Below are positions 44,658-53,437 of a stretch of 64,000 nucleotides of DNA, piece by piece. Below the pieces are notes generated by a model. It ran no database searches. It saw only the letters and a program-made list of their open reading frames with translations, and was not told the origin of the DNA. Source of the DNA: Flavobacterium limnophilum. Lineage in GTDB: Bacteria; Bacteroidota; Bacteroidia; Flavobacteriales; Flavobacteriaceae. The position numbers were made by a program, and so were the translations under genes. Positions within the stretch are counted from its first letter, which is position 1, and the number at the start of each line of letters is the position of its first letter. The DNA lies in NCBI RefSeq assembly GCF_027111315.2, contig NZ_CP114289.2, positions 1,116,001-1,180,000 of the forward strand, in the 5' to 3' direction.

Positions 44658-46136
44658 ATGACAAAGAATGTTGATTTAGAACACTATTTCGGGTTGTTTA
44701 GAGCAAAAATAGTTGGTGTAGACCAATATTTTCAATCGCCTTATGGTTTGAAAAAAATTATTTATGCCGATTGGACGGCCAGCGGGAGACTTTATCGCCC
44801 GATAGAAGAAAAGTTGTTAAAAGCAATTGGTCCTTATGTTGCCAATACGCATACCGAAACCTCCATTACGGGAGCTTCCATGACCTTGGGGTATCATCAA
44901 GCTCGCCATATCATCAAGGAACATTTGAATGCATCGGATGATGATGTCTTGATTACGGTGGGTACCGGAATGTCGGGAGCCATCAGCAAGTTTCATCGTA
45001 TCTTGGGGCTTAAAGTGGTGGAAAACCTAAAGGATTACACCCAAGTTCCAGATGATTTACGTCCTGTCGTTTTTTTATCGCACATGGAACATCATTCCAA
45101 CCAGACCTCTTGGCTGGAAACCATTGCCAAAGTAGAAATAGTTCCTTGTAACGATAAAGGTTTAATTTGCATGGATAATTTCAAGAAATTATTGTTGCAA
45201 TACAAAGACCGTCCCTACAAAATAGCAGCCATCACGGCCTGTTCCAATGTAACCGGGATCAAGACGGATTACCATTCCATTGCCCGATTGATGCACCAAA
45301 ACAATGGTTTTTGTTTTGTGGATTTTGCTTGTTCAGCACCTTATGTTTCCATTGACATGCATCCAGAAGATAAGGAAGCTTATCTGGATGCCGTGACTTT
45401 TTCCCCTCATAAGTTTTTGGGAGGTCCAGGCAGTACCGGAGTGCTTGTCTTTAATAAAAAATTATACAAGAATCGGATTCCCGACAGTCCGGGTGGAGGA
45501 ACGGTAACTTATACCAATCCCTGGGGAGAACATCATTATATAGATGATATAGAAGTACGGGAGGATGGTGGAACACCCGGTTTTTTGCAAGTCATAAAAG
45601 CAGCCTTGGCCATCAAGTTGAAGGAACAAATGGGTGTTGGCCACATCTTGGATCGAGAGCAACAGCTTAATAAAAGGATATTCGATAAGCTTTCGAAAAT
45701 TGAAAACTTGCACCTCCTTGCCAAAGAACACACTGACCGATTGGGCGTTTTCTCCTTTTATATTGATCAAGCCCATTACAACTTAATCACGAAATTATTG
45801 AACGACCGCTTTGGAATCCAGACCCGTGGCGGCTGTTCTTGCGCCGGTACTTATGGGCACTATTTGTTGCATGTAAACAAGGAATCCTCGAAAGTCATAG
45901 AACAAAAAATACTGGAAGGTTGTTTGATGGAAAGACCTGGATGGGTTCGAATGTCCATACATCCCACAATGACCAATCTAGAAATAGATTATATCTGCGA
46001 TGCCATTCAACAAGTTTCAGAAAACTTTGCATTATGGGGTGAAGATTATGAGTATGACGATTTGAAGAACGAGTTTATACATAAAAGTAATCCTGCTCTA
46101 GAAAAAGAAATAACCCAAAATTGGTTTGATTTTTAA
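44658..46136 (+). CDS. Class V (cysteine-desulfurase-like) aminotransferase
   Basis: A 492-residue PLP enzyme from ATG 44658; an upstream TTG would add 24 unconvincing residues. DWTASGRLYRPIEEK and GTGMSGAISKFHRIL build the cofactor site, VDFACSAPYVSIDMHP the Asp, and FSPHKFLGGPGSTG the Schiff-base Lys. GGCSCAGTYGHYLL carries two Cys near the place of the desulfurase catalytic Cys. It is longer than SufS/IscS (about 400) and has an extra C-terminal segment, so it is not the housekeeping enzyme. No suf or isc genes are nearby. Substrate unknown; sulfur mobilisation is the family role. Confidence 0.82.
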   Translation: MTKNVDLEHYFGLFRAKIVGVDQYFQSPYGLKKIIYADWTASGRLYRPIEEKLLKAIGPYVANTHTETSITGASMTLGYHQARHIIKEHLNASDDDVLITVGTGMSGAISKFHRILGLKVVENLKDYTQVPDDLRPVVFLSHMEHHSNQTSWLETIAKVEIVPCNDKGLICMDNFKKLLLQYKDRPYKIAAITACSNVTGIKTDYHSIARLMHQNNGFCFVDFACSAPYVSIDMHPEDKEAYLDAVTFSPHKFLGGPGSTGVLVFNKKLYKNRIPDSPGGGTVTYTNPWGEHHYIDDIEVREDGGTPGFLQVIKAALAIKLKEQMGVGHILDREQQLNKRIFDKLSKIENLHLLAKEHTDRLGVFSFYIDQAHYNLITKLLNDRFGIQTRGGCSCAGTYGHYLLHVNKESSKVIEQKILEGCLMERPGWVRMSIHPTMTNLEIDYICDAIQQVSENFALWGEDYEYDDLKNEFIHKSNPALEKEITQNWFDF

Positions 46137-46394
46137 TTTTTGCAAACATTTTTTTAGCCATATAAAGCATGTAAGTTTAACCCGAGAGGTGCAATTAGAT
46201 GATTTGATTTTTAATATTATTCATGGGTCTATCAAATATGAATTTATTGATTGTGGACTATCCAACCATCAAGAGGGCTTTAATAGTTTGGCAAAGAAAT
46301 TGCTGCAATATTACAAGCTGGAATTTTATCAAAATTTTATAGGATAAACTTCTTCAAAAAAACTACTTTTGATTTTTACATAATATAAATAATA

Positions 46395-47918
46395 ATGAAT
46401 AGAATTAAGTCTTTTTTACTACTGGTTTCCATTATTCTGCTTTCATTTTGGAATGGAAATGCACAAGAAAAAATTACAAATCCCAAGAATGAATTCAGGG
46501 CCGTTTGGATAGCCACCGTTGCCAATATCGATTGGCCAAAGAACAATATTGACTCCGTCGAAAAACAAAAAGCCGATTTTATCGAAATCTTGGATACCTA
46601 TAAAAAAATGAATTACAATGCAGTAATCGTGCAAATCCGTAGTTCAGGCGAAGCATTTTACCCAACTGATTTAGCGCCATGGTCCCGTTATTTAACCGGA
46701 AAAGAAGGAAAAGCGCCAAGCCCTTATTATGACCCGCTCGAATGGATGATTACCGAGGCTCACGCACGTGGATTCGAGTTTCATGCTTGGCTCAATCCGT
46801 TTCGTGCCACGATGGATTTGAAAACGGAAACCTTGAGTCCCAACCATGATTTTTACAAACATCCTGACTGGATGATCAAATATGCCGGGAAATACTATTA
46901 TAATCCTGCCTTGCCCGAAGTTCAAACCCATTTGGTCACCATCGTGAATGAAGTGGTTCGAAATTATGACATCGACGCCATCCATTTTGACGATTATTTT
47001 TATCCTTATAAAGTCCCCGGAGAAGTTTTTAATGACAAAGCGTCATACGTGAAATACGGTGGTGGTCTCAGTCTGGAAGATTTTAGACGCTCGAATGTGA
47101 ACAACTTGGTAAAATGCGTTTCCCTTTCCATAAAAAACATCAAGCCTTGGGTGCAATTTGGCATCAGTCCGTTTGGCGTTTGGCGCAACAAATCGGTTGA
47201 CCCAAAAGGTTCAGACACCGATTCAGGACAAACCAATTATGACGATTTATATGCTGATCCATTGGCATGGATGCAAAATAGCTGGATAGATTACCTTGTT
47301 CCACAATTGTATTGGAGTTTGGGTCATCCCAAAGTTTCCTATTCTAAACTGTTGAAATGGTGGTCGGAAAATTCGAAAAATACGGCCATTTACATTGGAA
47401 ACGGAACCTATAAAATTAATGCCGATTCCGACAAAAAATGGAATAATCCATATGAAATCCCCAATCAAATTGACATTACCAGAACCTATAAAAACGTTCA
47501 GGGAAATGCTTTTTTTAGTGCCAAATGGTTTGTGAATAAAAATCAAAACGTGGTCAACCTGTTAATGGAAAATCAATACAAATATCCGGCACTTCCCTAT
47601 GCTGTACCCAATTCAAAACAGATTGTGGTTGATAGCCCAATGTTAAACAGGGTTGAAAAAGACACTGATAATTTATGTTATTACATCAAATATCCATTGA
47701 ACAGCAAAGTGCGTTACATCATGGTGTATCGTGCCAAAAAAGCTTCAAAAATCGACGTGAATAATCCGAGCCAAATCTTTGAAAAGATAACATTGGCAGC
47801 AAAAAGCGATACTATTTTAGTCAGTATTCCGACGAAAAATGGAGAAGAAAACAGCACTTGCGCCCTTACTTTTGTTGATTTTTACGGCAATGAAAGTACA
47901 CCAACCATCCTTAATTAA
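46395..47918 (+). CDS. GHL10/DUF187 glycosidase, DigH-like
   Basis: A 507-residue protein with a signal peptide (LLLVSIILLSFWNGNA). The N-terminal domain starts FRAVWIATVANIDWP and continues with YNAVIVQIRSSGEAFYPTD, AHARGFEFHAWLNPFR and YDIDAIHFDDYFYPY, the TIM-barrel of the GHL10/DUF187 family. E. coli DigH of this family cuts denuded peptidoglycan strands. The following genes encode AmpG-like and NagZ-like proteins, which makes a peptidoglycan role likely here. The C-terminal 100 residues look like a fibronectin-type beta-domain. Family is secure; DigH-type activity is inferred from context. Confidence 0.85.
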   Translation: MNRIKSFLLLVSIILLSFWNGNAQEKITNPKNEFRAVWIATVANIDWPKNNIDSVEKQKADFIEILDTYKKMNYNAVIVQIRSSGEAFYPTDLAPWSRYLTGKEGKAPSPYYDPLEWMITEAHARGFEFHAWLNPFRATMDLKTETLSPNHDFYKHPDWMIKYAGKYYYNPALPEVQTHLVTIVNEVVRNYDIDAIHFDDYFYPYKVPGEVFNDKASYVKYGGGLSLEDFRRSNVNNLVKCVSLSIKNIKPWVQFGISPFGVWRNKSVDPKGSDTDSGQTNYDDLYADPLAWMQNSWIDYLVPQLYWSLGHPKVSYSKLLKWWSENSKNTAIYIGNGTYKINADSDKKWNNPYEIPNQIDITRTYKNVQGNAFFSAKWFVNKNQNVVNLLMENQYKYPALPYAVPNSKQIVVDSPMLNRVEKDTDNLCYYIKYPLNSKVRYIMVYRAKKASKIDVNNPSQIFEKITLAAKSDTILVSIPTKNGEENSTCALTFVDFYGNESTPTILN

Positions 47919-47937
47919 CCAACCGAAAACAACCTAA

Positions 47938-49200
47938 ATGAATACAGACAATAAGCCTTGGTATTGGATACCGTTATTAAATTTTGCTTCAGGTTTTCCA
48001 TATGTAATTATCATTTCAGTTTCAGTTTTGATGTACAAAAACCTTGGAATCAGCAATGAAGACATAGGACTTTATACCAGTTTATTGTATTTGCCTTGGG
48101 TCATAAAACCCTTGTGGAGTCCATTTATCGACTTGCACGGAACCAAACGTAACTGGTTCTTGAGCATGCAATTATTCATTTCTGTTGCCTTCCTGGTAGT
48201 TGGTTTCATTATTCCGACCAGTCATTTTTTCCTCTTGAGTTTGGCTATTTTTTGGATGGCTGCTTTTGCTTCTGCCTCGAATGACGTGGCCAGCGACGGT
48301 TTTTACATGTTGGCATTGGAAAAAGAACAACAATCCTTCTTTCTAGGAATCCGAAGCACTTTTTACAGGGCTTCCATGTTAACCGGAAACGGGTTGATCA
48401 TCTTGTTGGCTGGCTATTTGGAACATCAATATGGCGACAATCAAAAAGCGTGGTCTTACACCATGGTTTTCGTTGGATTGCTAATGTCATTTTTAACGAT
48501 TTACAATTATTTTGCCACTCCAAAAACCGAATTGCCAATTGCAGCCGGAGCAACCGAAGAGAAAAATTTCGTCACGGTTTTCGCCAGTTTTTTCAAGAAA
48601 AAACAAATCGGTTTGATATTGGCGTTCATACTTTTATTTCGTTTGGGAGAATCCCAATTACTTAAAATGTTGACTCCATTTTTAGTCGACAAAACTGATG
48701 TTGGTGGTTTGGGACTGGAAACCGAAGATGTGGGAATCATTTATGGAACCTTCGGATTGATTGCTCTCACTATTGGTGGAATTTTAGGTGGAATAGCCAT
48801 TTCCAAACAAGGTTTGGGAAAATGGATGTTACCAATGATTTTAACCATGCACTTGCCTATTCTTGGGTTTATATTGTTGGCCCATTTTCATCCGGCCTCC
48901 ATTTATTATGTTTATGCCGTCGTAATTTTAGAACAATTTGGGTACGGTTTTGGTTTTGCCGCCTTCATGATGTACTTGATTTATGTTGCCGAAGGCGAAT
49001 CCAAAACGTCCCACTACTCCATTGCCACGGGATTTATGGCTTTGGGAATGATGCTTCCCGGAATGTTGAGCGGTTACATCCAGCAATATCTTGGCTACGG
49101 AAATTTCTTTATTTGGGTACTTTTGGCAACTGTTCCTGGATTAATTTTATCACGTTTTTTGATTTTCCCAAAGGATTTCGGGAAGAAGTCAAAAGCATAA
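47938..49200 (+). CDS. AmpG-like MFS permease
   Basis: A 420-residue, 12-helix major facilitator protein. The opening PWYWIPLLNFASGFPYVII and the loop after helix 2 (LYLPWVIKPLWSPFIDLHGTKR) match AmpG, which brings GlcNAc-anhydroMurNAc muropeptides into the cytoplasm. The segment ASNDVASDGFYMLAL in helices 4-5 is also typical. It starts 19 bp after the DigH-like gene and is followed 11 bp later by nagZ, so the three probably form one operon that takes in and cuts cell-wall fragments. Confidence 0.88.
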   Translation: MNTDNKPWYWIPLLNFASGFPYVIIISVSVLMYKNLGISNEDIGLYTSLLYLPWVIKPLWSPFIDLHGTKRNWFLSMQLFISVAFLVVGFIIPTSHFFLLSLAIFWMAAFASASNDVASDGFYMLALEKEQQSFFLGIRSTFYRASMLTGNGLIILLAGYLEHQYGDNQKAWSYTMVFVGLLMSFLTIYNYFATPKTELPIAAGATEEKNFVTVFASFFKKKQIGLILAFILLFRLGESQLLKMLTPFLVDKTDVGGLGLETEDVGIIYGTFGLIALTIGGILGGIAISKQGLGKWMLPMILTMHLPILGFILLAHFHPASIYYVYAVVILEQFGYGFGFAAFMMYLIYVAEGESKTSHYSIATGFMALGMMLPGMLSGYIQQYLGYGNFFIWVLLATVPGLILSRFLIFPKDFGKKSKA

Positions 49201-49211
49201 AATTCTAAAAA

Positions 49212-50810
49212 ATGACATTAGAACAAAAAATAGGACAATTCTTTTTTCCGGCCGTTTTCATCAACGATACCGAAGAAAACATTCAGGAAACGGAGCGTTT
49301 AATAAAGGAACACCACATTGGTGGACTGACCTTTTTTCATAGCAGGGCCAGTGCTGCAACCAACTATGAATCCAAGAAAAAAATAGTTTTCAACGACGAT
49401 AGTTACGAACGCTTAAAAGAACTCGTTATCCGCTTTCAAAAATGTGCCAATACGCCACTTTTGATGAGTATCGATGCGGAATGGGGATTGGCGATGCGGG
49501 TCGAAAAAACACCACAATATCCTTATGCCATAACTCTTGGCGCTTTGCCAAGCGGTTCCAAACAGTTAGTTTACCAGATAGGAAAACAAATAGGGTTGGA
49601 CTTGAAATCGGCGGGAATTCATTATAATTTGGCACCTTTGGCGGACATCAACAACAACCCGAACAATCCCGTGATTGGTTATCGCTCTTTTGGTCAAAAC
49701 AAGGAAAAAGTGGCCCGTTTTGCCATCGAATATTTACGCGGAATGAATGATGTTGGGGTTTTGGGTTGCCTCAAACATTTTCCGGGTCACGGAAACACCA
49801 GCGTAGATTCGCATTTGGGATTGCCGGTTTTGGAAGAAACCTTGGAAGAATTAATGGAAAACGAATTGTTTCCGTTCATCAAAGGAATTGAGAACAATGT
49901 AGATTCGATTATGATAGGACATTTGGCGGTTCCAGCCTTGAATGATGGGAAAAACACTTCGGCCACACTGTCAAAAGCAATCATTCAAGATCTTTTGCGC
50001 AAGCAGTTGGGTTATGATGGTTTGGTTATTTCTGATGCTTTGAACATGCACAGCGTTTCTAAATTGTATGACAAGAAAGGGCAACTCGAATGGGAAGCTT
50101 TCAACGCAGGAAATGACGTGTTGTGTTTTGCCGAAAACGTGGCCGAGGGGATACAGGAAATTCTAAAAAATGCATCGCCAGATAGAATCGAGGCTAGTTT
50201 TGAACGTTTGATGAAATGCAAGCAAAAAGCCGGAATAGTAGGTGGTCATACTGATCCTGAAGGAACTTTAGATTTTGAATCCGCTTCCGATTTAAACCGG
50301 AAAATTGCGAATTCCAGTATTACCAAAATAAAAGACAAGCTGAATAGTTTGACCCTTTTCGAAGCCAAAAACAATGATGAACTTGCCAAACTAAGCCTTT
50401 ACAAAAACTTGGATAACGTTTTTTTTGAAGCACTGACTATTCCGCTGCCTTCACCAAAATTTGCATTGGAAAAAGTGGATGAAAATGCCATTAGTAACTT
50501 AGAGAAAAATCTAGCTGATTTTGACACTGTTTTAATTGCACTTTTTGTTCCAAAAGCAAAACCCATGAATAATTTTGACATTGACGACTCTGTTTTGGCC
50601 TTTTTAGGAAAATTATTTACTGCCAAAAAATGTGTTTTGTATGTTTTTGGAAATCCGTATGCTTTGCAGGTCATTCCAAATTTGGAGTCCGCATTGGGAA
50701 TTATCGAGGTCTATCAAGACTTCCCTGAATTTCAAGAAAGTGCAGCTCAACAATTAATTGAAAACACGAAATGTAAAGGTAGTTTGCCGGTAGCTGTAAA
50801 AGGTCTTTAG
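49212..50810 (+). CDS. nagZ: GH3 beta-N-acetylglucosaminidase (NagZ-like)
   Basis: A 532-residue family 3 glycosidase. The NagZ signature KHFPGHGNTSVDSH is at residues 188-201; its His-Asp dyad is the acid/base of this subfamily. The nucleophile Asp275 is in LVISDALNM. No signal peptide, so it is cytoplasmic, as expected for an enzyme acting on muropeptides imported by the preceding AmpG-like protein. It removes GlcNAc from GlcNAc-anhydroMurNAc. It is longer than E. coli NagZ (341); the extra C-terminal 170 residues resemble the second GH3 domain in shortened form. Confidence 0.92.
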   Translation: MTLEQKIGQFFFPAVFINDTEENIQETERLIKEHHIGGLTFFHSRASAATNYESKKKIVFNDDSYERLKELVIRFQKCANTPLLMSIDAEWGLAMRVEKTPQYPYAITLGALPSGSKQLVYQIGKQIGLDLKSAGIHYNLAPLADINNNPNNPVIGYRSFGQNKEKVARFAIEYLRGMNDVGVLGCLKHFPGHGNTSVDSHLGLPVLEETLEELMENELFPFIKGIENNVDSIMIGHLAVPALNDGKNTSATLSKAIIQDLLRKQLGYDGLVISDALNMHSVSKLYDKKGQLEWEAFNAGNDVLCFAENVAEGIQEILKNASPDRIEASFERLMKCKQKAGIVGGHTDPEGTLDFESASDLNRKIANSSITKIKDKLNSLTLFEAKNNDELAKLSLYKNLDNVFFEALTIPLPSPKFALEKVDENAISNLEKNLADFDTVLIALFVPKAKPMNNFDIDDSVLAFLGKLFTAKKCVLYVFGNPYALQVIPNLESALGIIEVYQDFPEFQESAAQQLIENTKCKGSLPVAVKGL

Positions 50811-50910
50811 TAGATGTATGACGGAACAAAACGGATGATGTATAACAAATTACTATCGCTATATAAAAATTAATAATTAAAACTTATACATGCAAGCGTT
50901 TGTTTTAATT

Positions 50911-50918
50911 TATCTTTG
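50911..50918 (+). promoter_or_regulatory. -7 element of the peroxiredoxin gene
   Basis: TATCTTTG matches TAnnTTTG, 39 bp before the ATG. The -33 part is not obvious. Confidence 0.6.
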
Positions 50919-50957
50919 CCATCAAATAATAAACAACAACTTTTAAAAATAAAATTT

Positions 50958-51596
50958 ATGTCATTAGTAGGAAAAAAATTCCCAAGCATTGCAGTAGACG
51001 CCATATCGGAAATGGGCGATAATTTGAAAATCAATATTTTTGAAGAAGCGGTAAACAACAACAAGAAAGTATTGCTTTTTTGGTATCCAAAAGATTTTAC
51101 ATTTGTTTGTCCAACAGAATTACACGCTTTTCAAGCCGCTTTACCAGAATTCGAAAAAAGAAATACTATTGTAATTGGTGCTTCTTGCGATACTAACGAA
51201 GTACATTTTGCTTGGTTAAACACCCCAAAAAACAACGGTGGAATCGAAGGCGTAACTTACCCACTTTTGGCTGATACTACCCGAAATTTGTCGGCTGCAT
51301 TGGGAATTTTGGATGCAGAAGCAGGAGCTTACAACGAAGATGCGGACACTTATTTGGTAGAAGGTTCCAACGTGACCTACAGAGCAACTTATTTGATTGA
51401 CGAAACAGGAAAAATTTTCCACGAAAGCGTAAACGACATGCCATTGGGTCGCAACGTAAACGAATATTTGAGACTGGTTGATGCCTACACCCATATCCAG
51501 ACTAAAGGAGAAGTTTGTCCAGCCAACTGGGAAGCTGGAAAAGACGCCATGACAGCAGACAGAAACAGTACTGCCGCTTATTTAAGTGCAAACTAA
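50958..51596 (+). CDS. ahpC: 2-Cys peroxiredoxin (AhpC/Prx1 type)
   Basis: A 212-residue thiol peroxidase. ATG 50958 gives MSLVGKKFPSIAV, a normal start; a TTG 42 bp upstream lies in the promoter region. The peroxidatic Cys51 is in FTFVCPTE and the resolving Cys187 in GEVCPANW, so it is a typical 2-Cys enzyme reducing hydrogen peroxide and organic peroxides. A thioredoxin gene follows on the same strand and could supply electrons. Length is somewhat greater than E. coli AhpC (187). Confidence 0.95.
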   Translation: MSLVGKKFPSIAVDAISEMGDNLKINIFEEAVNNNKKVLLFWYPKDFTFVCPTELHAFQAALPEFEKRNTIVIGASCDTNEVHFAWLNTPKNNGGIEGVTYPLLADTTRNLSAALGILDAEAGAYNEDADTYLVEGSNVTYRATYLIDETGKIFHESVNDMPLGRNVNEYLRLVDAYTHIQTKGEVCPANWEAGKDAMTADRNSTAAYLSAN

Positions 51597-51631
51597 ATTT
51601 CAATAATAATTTCAATTGCAATGCCAAAAAT

Positions 51632-51752
51632 CAATTGCAATTTCAATGTAAAAAATAGAATTCGGTTTTGTATAACTCTTATTTTAAATTAATATTTACA
51701 TTCAAATTGTAAACTTAAAACAAATTGATTTTTGACATTGAAATTGAAATTG
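51632..51752. repeat. Inverted repeat between the peroxiredoxin and thioredoxin genes
   Basis: CAATTGCAATTTCAATGT (51632-51649) and its complement with one mismatch (51735-51752) lie 85 bp apart in an AT-rich spacer. Confidence 0.6.
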
Positions 51753-51765
51753 AATTTTTAAAAAT

Positions 51766-52074
51766 ATGTTAATCGAATTAAACGAAGATACCCTACAGGA
51801 TTTAGTTTCCAAAAACGAAAAAGTCGTGGTTCAATTTTCTGCCTCTTGGTGTGGAAATTGCCGAATCATGAAACCAAAATTCAAAAAATTGGCTTCAGAA
51901 AATGAGAACTTGACTTTTGTTTTGGTGGATGCCGAGAATTCACCTGAATCTAGAAAACTGGCCAATGTGAGCAATTTGCCTACTTTTGCCACTTTCGTAA
52001 ATGGAAAATTGGTAAACGAAACGCAAACCAACAAACAAGAAGTTTTAATAGAATTGGTAAATGACATTGCATAA
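51766..52074 (+). CDS. Thioredoxin-family protein with WCGNC active site
   Basis: A 102-residue, single-domain thioredoxin fold without signal peptide. The active site is SASWCGNCRIMKP (Cys29, Cys32), where Asn replaces the usual Pro of WCGPC. The cis-proline region is NLPTFATFVNG. The Pro-to-Asn change should shift redox potential towards a more oxidising dithiol. It lies 170 bp after the peroxiredoxin and 69 bp before a small protein and then thiol peroxidase, which suggests a role in peroxide reduction. Confidence 0.93.
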   Translation: MLIELNEDTLQDLVSKNEKVVVQFSASWCGNCRIMKPKFKKLASENENLTFVLVDAENSPESRKLANVSNLPTFATFVNGKLVNETQTNKQEVLIELVNDIA

Positions 52075-52080
52075 ATTCAG

Positions 52081-52125
52081 TTAGAGGTTAAATTTTGAAG
52101 TAGATGCAATACTTCTAACCTCTAA
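52081..52125. repeat. Two-tier hairpin after the thioredoxin gene
   Basis: TTAGAGGTTA pairs with TAACCTCTAA, with an inner GAAGTA/TACTTC stem and a 7-nt loop. Confidence 0.7.
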
Positions 52126-52143
52126 AATCTAACCTCATACCTT

Positions 52144-52401
52144 ATGAAACTACCCGTAATCAAACATTTATCTCAATTTATTGAAGAAAATGACCAAGAT
52201 TATCTTATCGAAACCATTGAAGTCCTGGAAGCCTTGACCGAGATTTCTTCCTTGAAAGACGAAGAGTTGGACGTGATTGGCGAATTAATTTCCAATATGT
52301 ACGGTGCACTCGAAGTCCATAAAATGACCAAAGACGGAATGGATAAAAAGGAAGCCTTGAATACTTTTATGAAAAGAGTTCTGGGTTCCATCGACAAATA
52401 A
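52144..52401 (+). CDS. Small conserved-type protein in the peroxidase cluster
   Basis: An 85-residue acidic, all-helical-looking protein (ENDQDYLIETIEVLEALTEI). No Cys, membrane span or signal peptide. I recall small proteins of this type next to thioredoxin genes in Flavobacteria, often given only a DUF label. It lies between the thioredoxin and tpx genes and ends before a terminator, so it is probably co-transcribed with thioredoxin. Function not known. Confidence 0.75.
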   Translation: MKLPVIKHLSQFIEENDQDYLIETIEVLEALTEISSLKDEELDVIGELISNMYGALEVHKMTKDGMDKKEALNTFMKRVLGSIDK

Positions 52402-52425
52402 TATTTTTGTTTTGAAAAAACACAT

Positions 52426-52456
52426 AACGCCTTCAGAAATGAGGGCGTTTTTTTAT
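52426..52456 (+). terminator. Terminator of the thioredoxin unit
   Basis: AACGCC pairs with GGCGTT with extra TCA/TGA pairing inside, followed by a T-run. A tandem AAATCGT-type repeat follows at 52466-52499. Confidence 0.85.
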
Positions 52457-52506
52457 AAAATTCGCAAATCGTAAATCCGAAATCGTAAATCGTAAATAAA
52501 TTTTCA

Positions 52507-52514
52507 TACTTTTG
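52507..52514 (+). promoter_or_regulatory. -7 element of tpx
   Basis: TACTTTTG, 23 bp before the start codon, matches TAnnTTTG. Confidence 0.55.
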
Positions 52515-52537
52515 AACCTCATTAAAAAACAAACAAC

Positions 52538-53035
52538 ATGGCTTCAATAACATTGGGAGGAAATCCAATAAACACTTCAGGTGAATTACCAAAAGTTGGC
52601 TCAAAACTAGCCGATTTCAAATTAGTTAAAAACGATCTTTCTACTGCCACACTTGGTGATTTTGCAGGAAGTAAATTAGTTTTGAATATTTTTCCAAGCA
52701 TCGACACTGGAACTTGTGCCACATCTGTTCGTAAATTTAACGAAAGTGCCAGCAAACTAGATAACACGAAAGTATTGTGTATTTCAAGAGATTTGCCTTT
52801 TGCACAAAAACGTTTTTGTGGTGCCGAAGGATTGGAGAACGTGGTTAATTTGTCCGATTTTCAAGAAGGAAGTTTTGGAAAAACCAATGGATTGGAAATT
52901 GTTGACGGTGTATTGGCTGGTCTTCATTCAAGATCAATCATCGTGGTGGACGAAAAAGGAACAGTTCTATATACGGAACAAGTACCGGAAATTGCAAATG
53001 AGCCTAACTACGAAGCTGCTTTGGCAGTTCTATAA
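52538..53035 (+). CDS. tpx: Thiol peroxidase
   Basis: A 165-residue atypical 2-Cys peroxiredoxin. The peroxidatic Cys60 is in SIDTGTCATSVRKFN and the resolving Cys94 in KRFCGAEG, the Tpx arrangement with both Cys on one chain. The N terminus MASITLGGNPI is typical. It reduces hydroperoxides with thioredoxin and is cytoplasmic here. The family motif normally reads D-T-P-V-C; Gly-Thr in place of Pro-Val is a small deviation. It is the second thiol peroxidase within 2 kb. Confidence 0.95.
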   Translation: MASITLGGNPINTSGELPKVGSKLADFKLVKNDLSTATLGDFAGSKLVLNIFPSIDTGTCATSVRKFNESASKLDNTKVLCISRDLPFAQKRFCGAEGLENVVNLSDFQEGSFGKTNGLEIVDGVLAGLHSRSIIVVDEKGTVLYTEQVPEIANEPNYEAALAVL

Positions 53036-53044
53036 TCACATTTA

Positions 53045-53419
53045 ATGGAATTTCAGAAAGACAACACTTTCTTTAGCGGACGACTAAAAAGCGTTTCGTT
53101 TGCCCTAAAAGGCGCAATAAAATTGATTTCGACCGAGCACAGTATAATGGTTCAATTTTCACTTGGAATTTTGATGACCATTCTTGGTTTTTATTGTAAT
53201 CTCACCAAAACCGAATGGCTTTTTCAAACCTTGGCAATAGGGTTTGTCATGAGCATTGAAGGATTGAATACCGCCATTGAAAAAATTGCCGATTTTATTC
53301 ATCCCAGTTATCACGAAAAAATTGGGTTCATAAAAGACATTTCGGCCGGGGCAGTCTTATTCGCCGCTTTTACCGCAATCGCAATTGGATTAATCATATA
53401 TATACCAAAATTTTTATAG
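53045..53419 (+). CDS. dgkA: Diacylglycerol/undecaprenol kinase family membrane protein
   Basis: A 124-residue integral membrane kinase with three helices (about 43-58, 66-82 and 99-119). The motif EGLNTAIEKIADFI and KDISAGAVLFAA identify the DgkA family, which phosphorylates diacylglycerol or undecaprenol in the inner membrane. The N-terminal FSGRLKSVSFALKGAI contains the family's early Ala/Gly-rich helix. It starts 9 bp after tpx and ends 18 bp before ftsK, so the three genes probably share a transcript. Confidence 0.92.
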   Translation: MEFQKDNTFFSGRLKSVSFALKGAIKLISTEHSIMVQFSLGILMTILGFYCNLTKTEWLFQTLAIGFVMSIEGLNTAIEKIADFIHPSYHEKIGFIKDISAGAVLFAAFTAIAIGLIIYIPKFL

Positions 53420-53437
53420 CAAATAGTTCAACCAAGA

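Noticed and set aside
46126-46347. 73-residue frame after the class V aminotransferase
   Set aside because: It begins at a TTG inside the preceding gene, has no promoter-like sequence and I recognise no family. A protein-like stretch (residues 20-70) makes a gene remnant possible, but it is not supported enough to list.
52460-52500. Tandem AAATCGT-type units as a CRISPR-like array
   Set aside because: Units are only 7-8 nt, adjacent and without spacers. It is a simple tandem repeat before the tpx promoter. No CRISPR array or cas gene is seen in the window.
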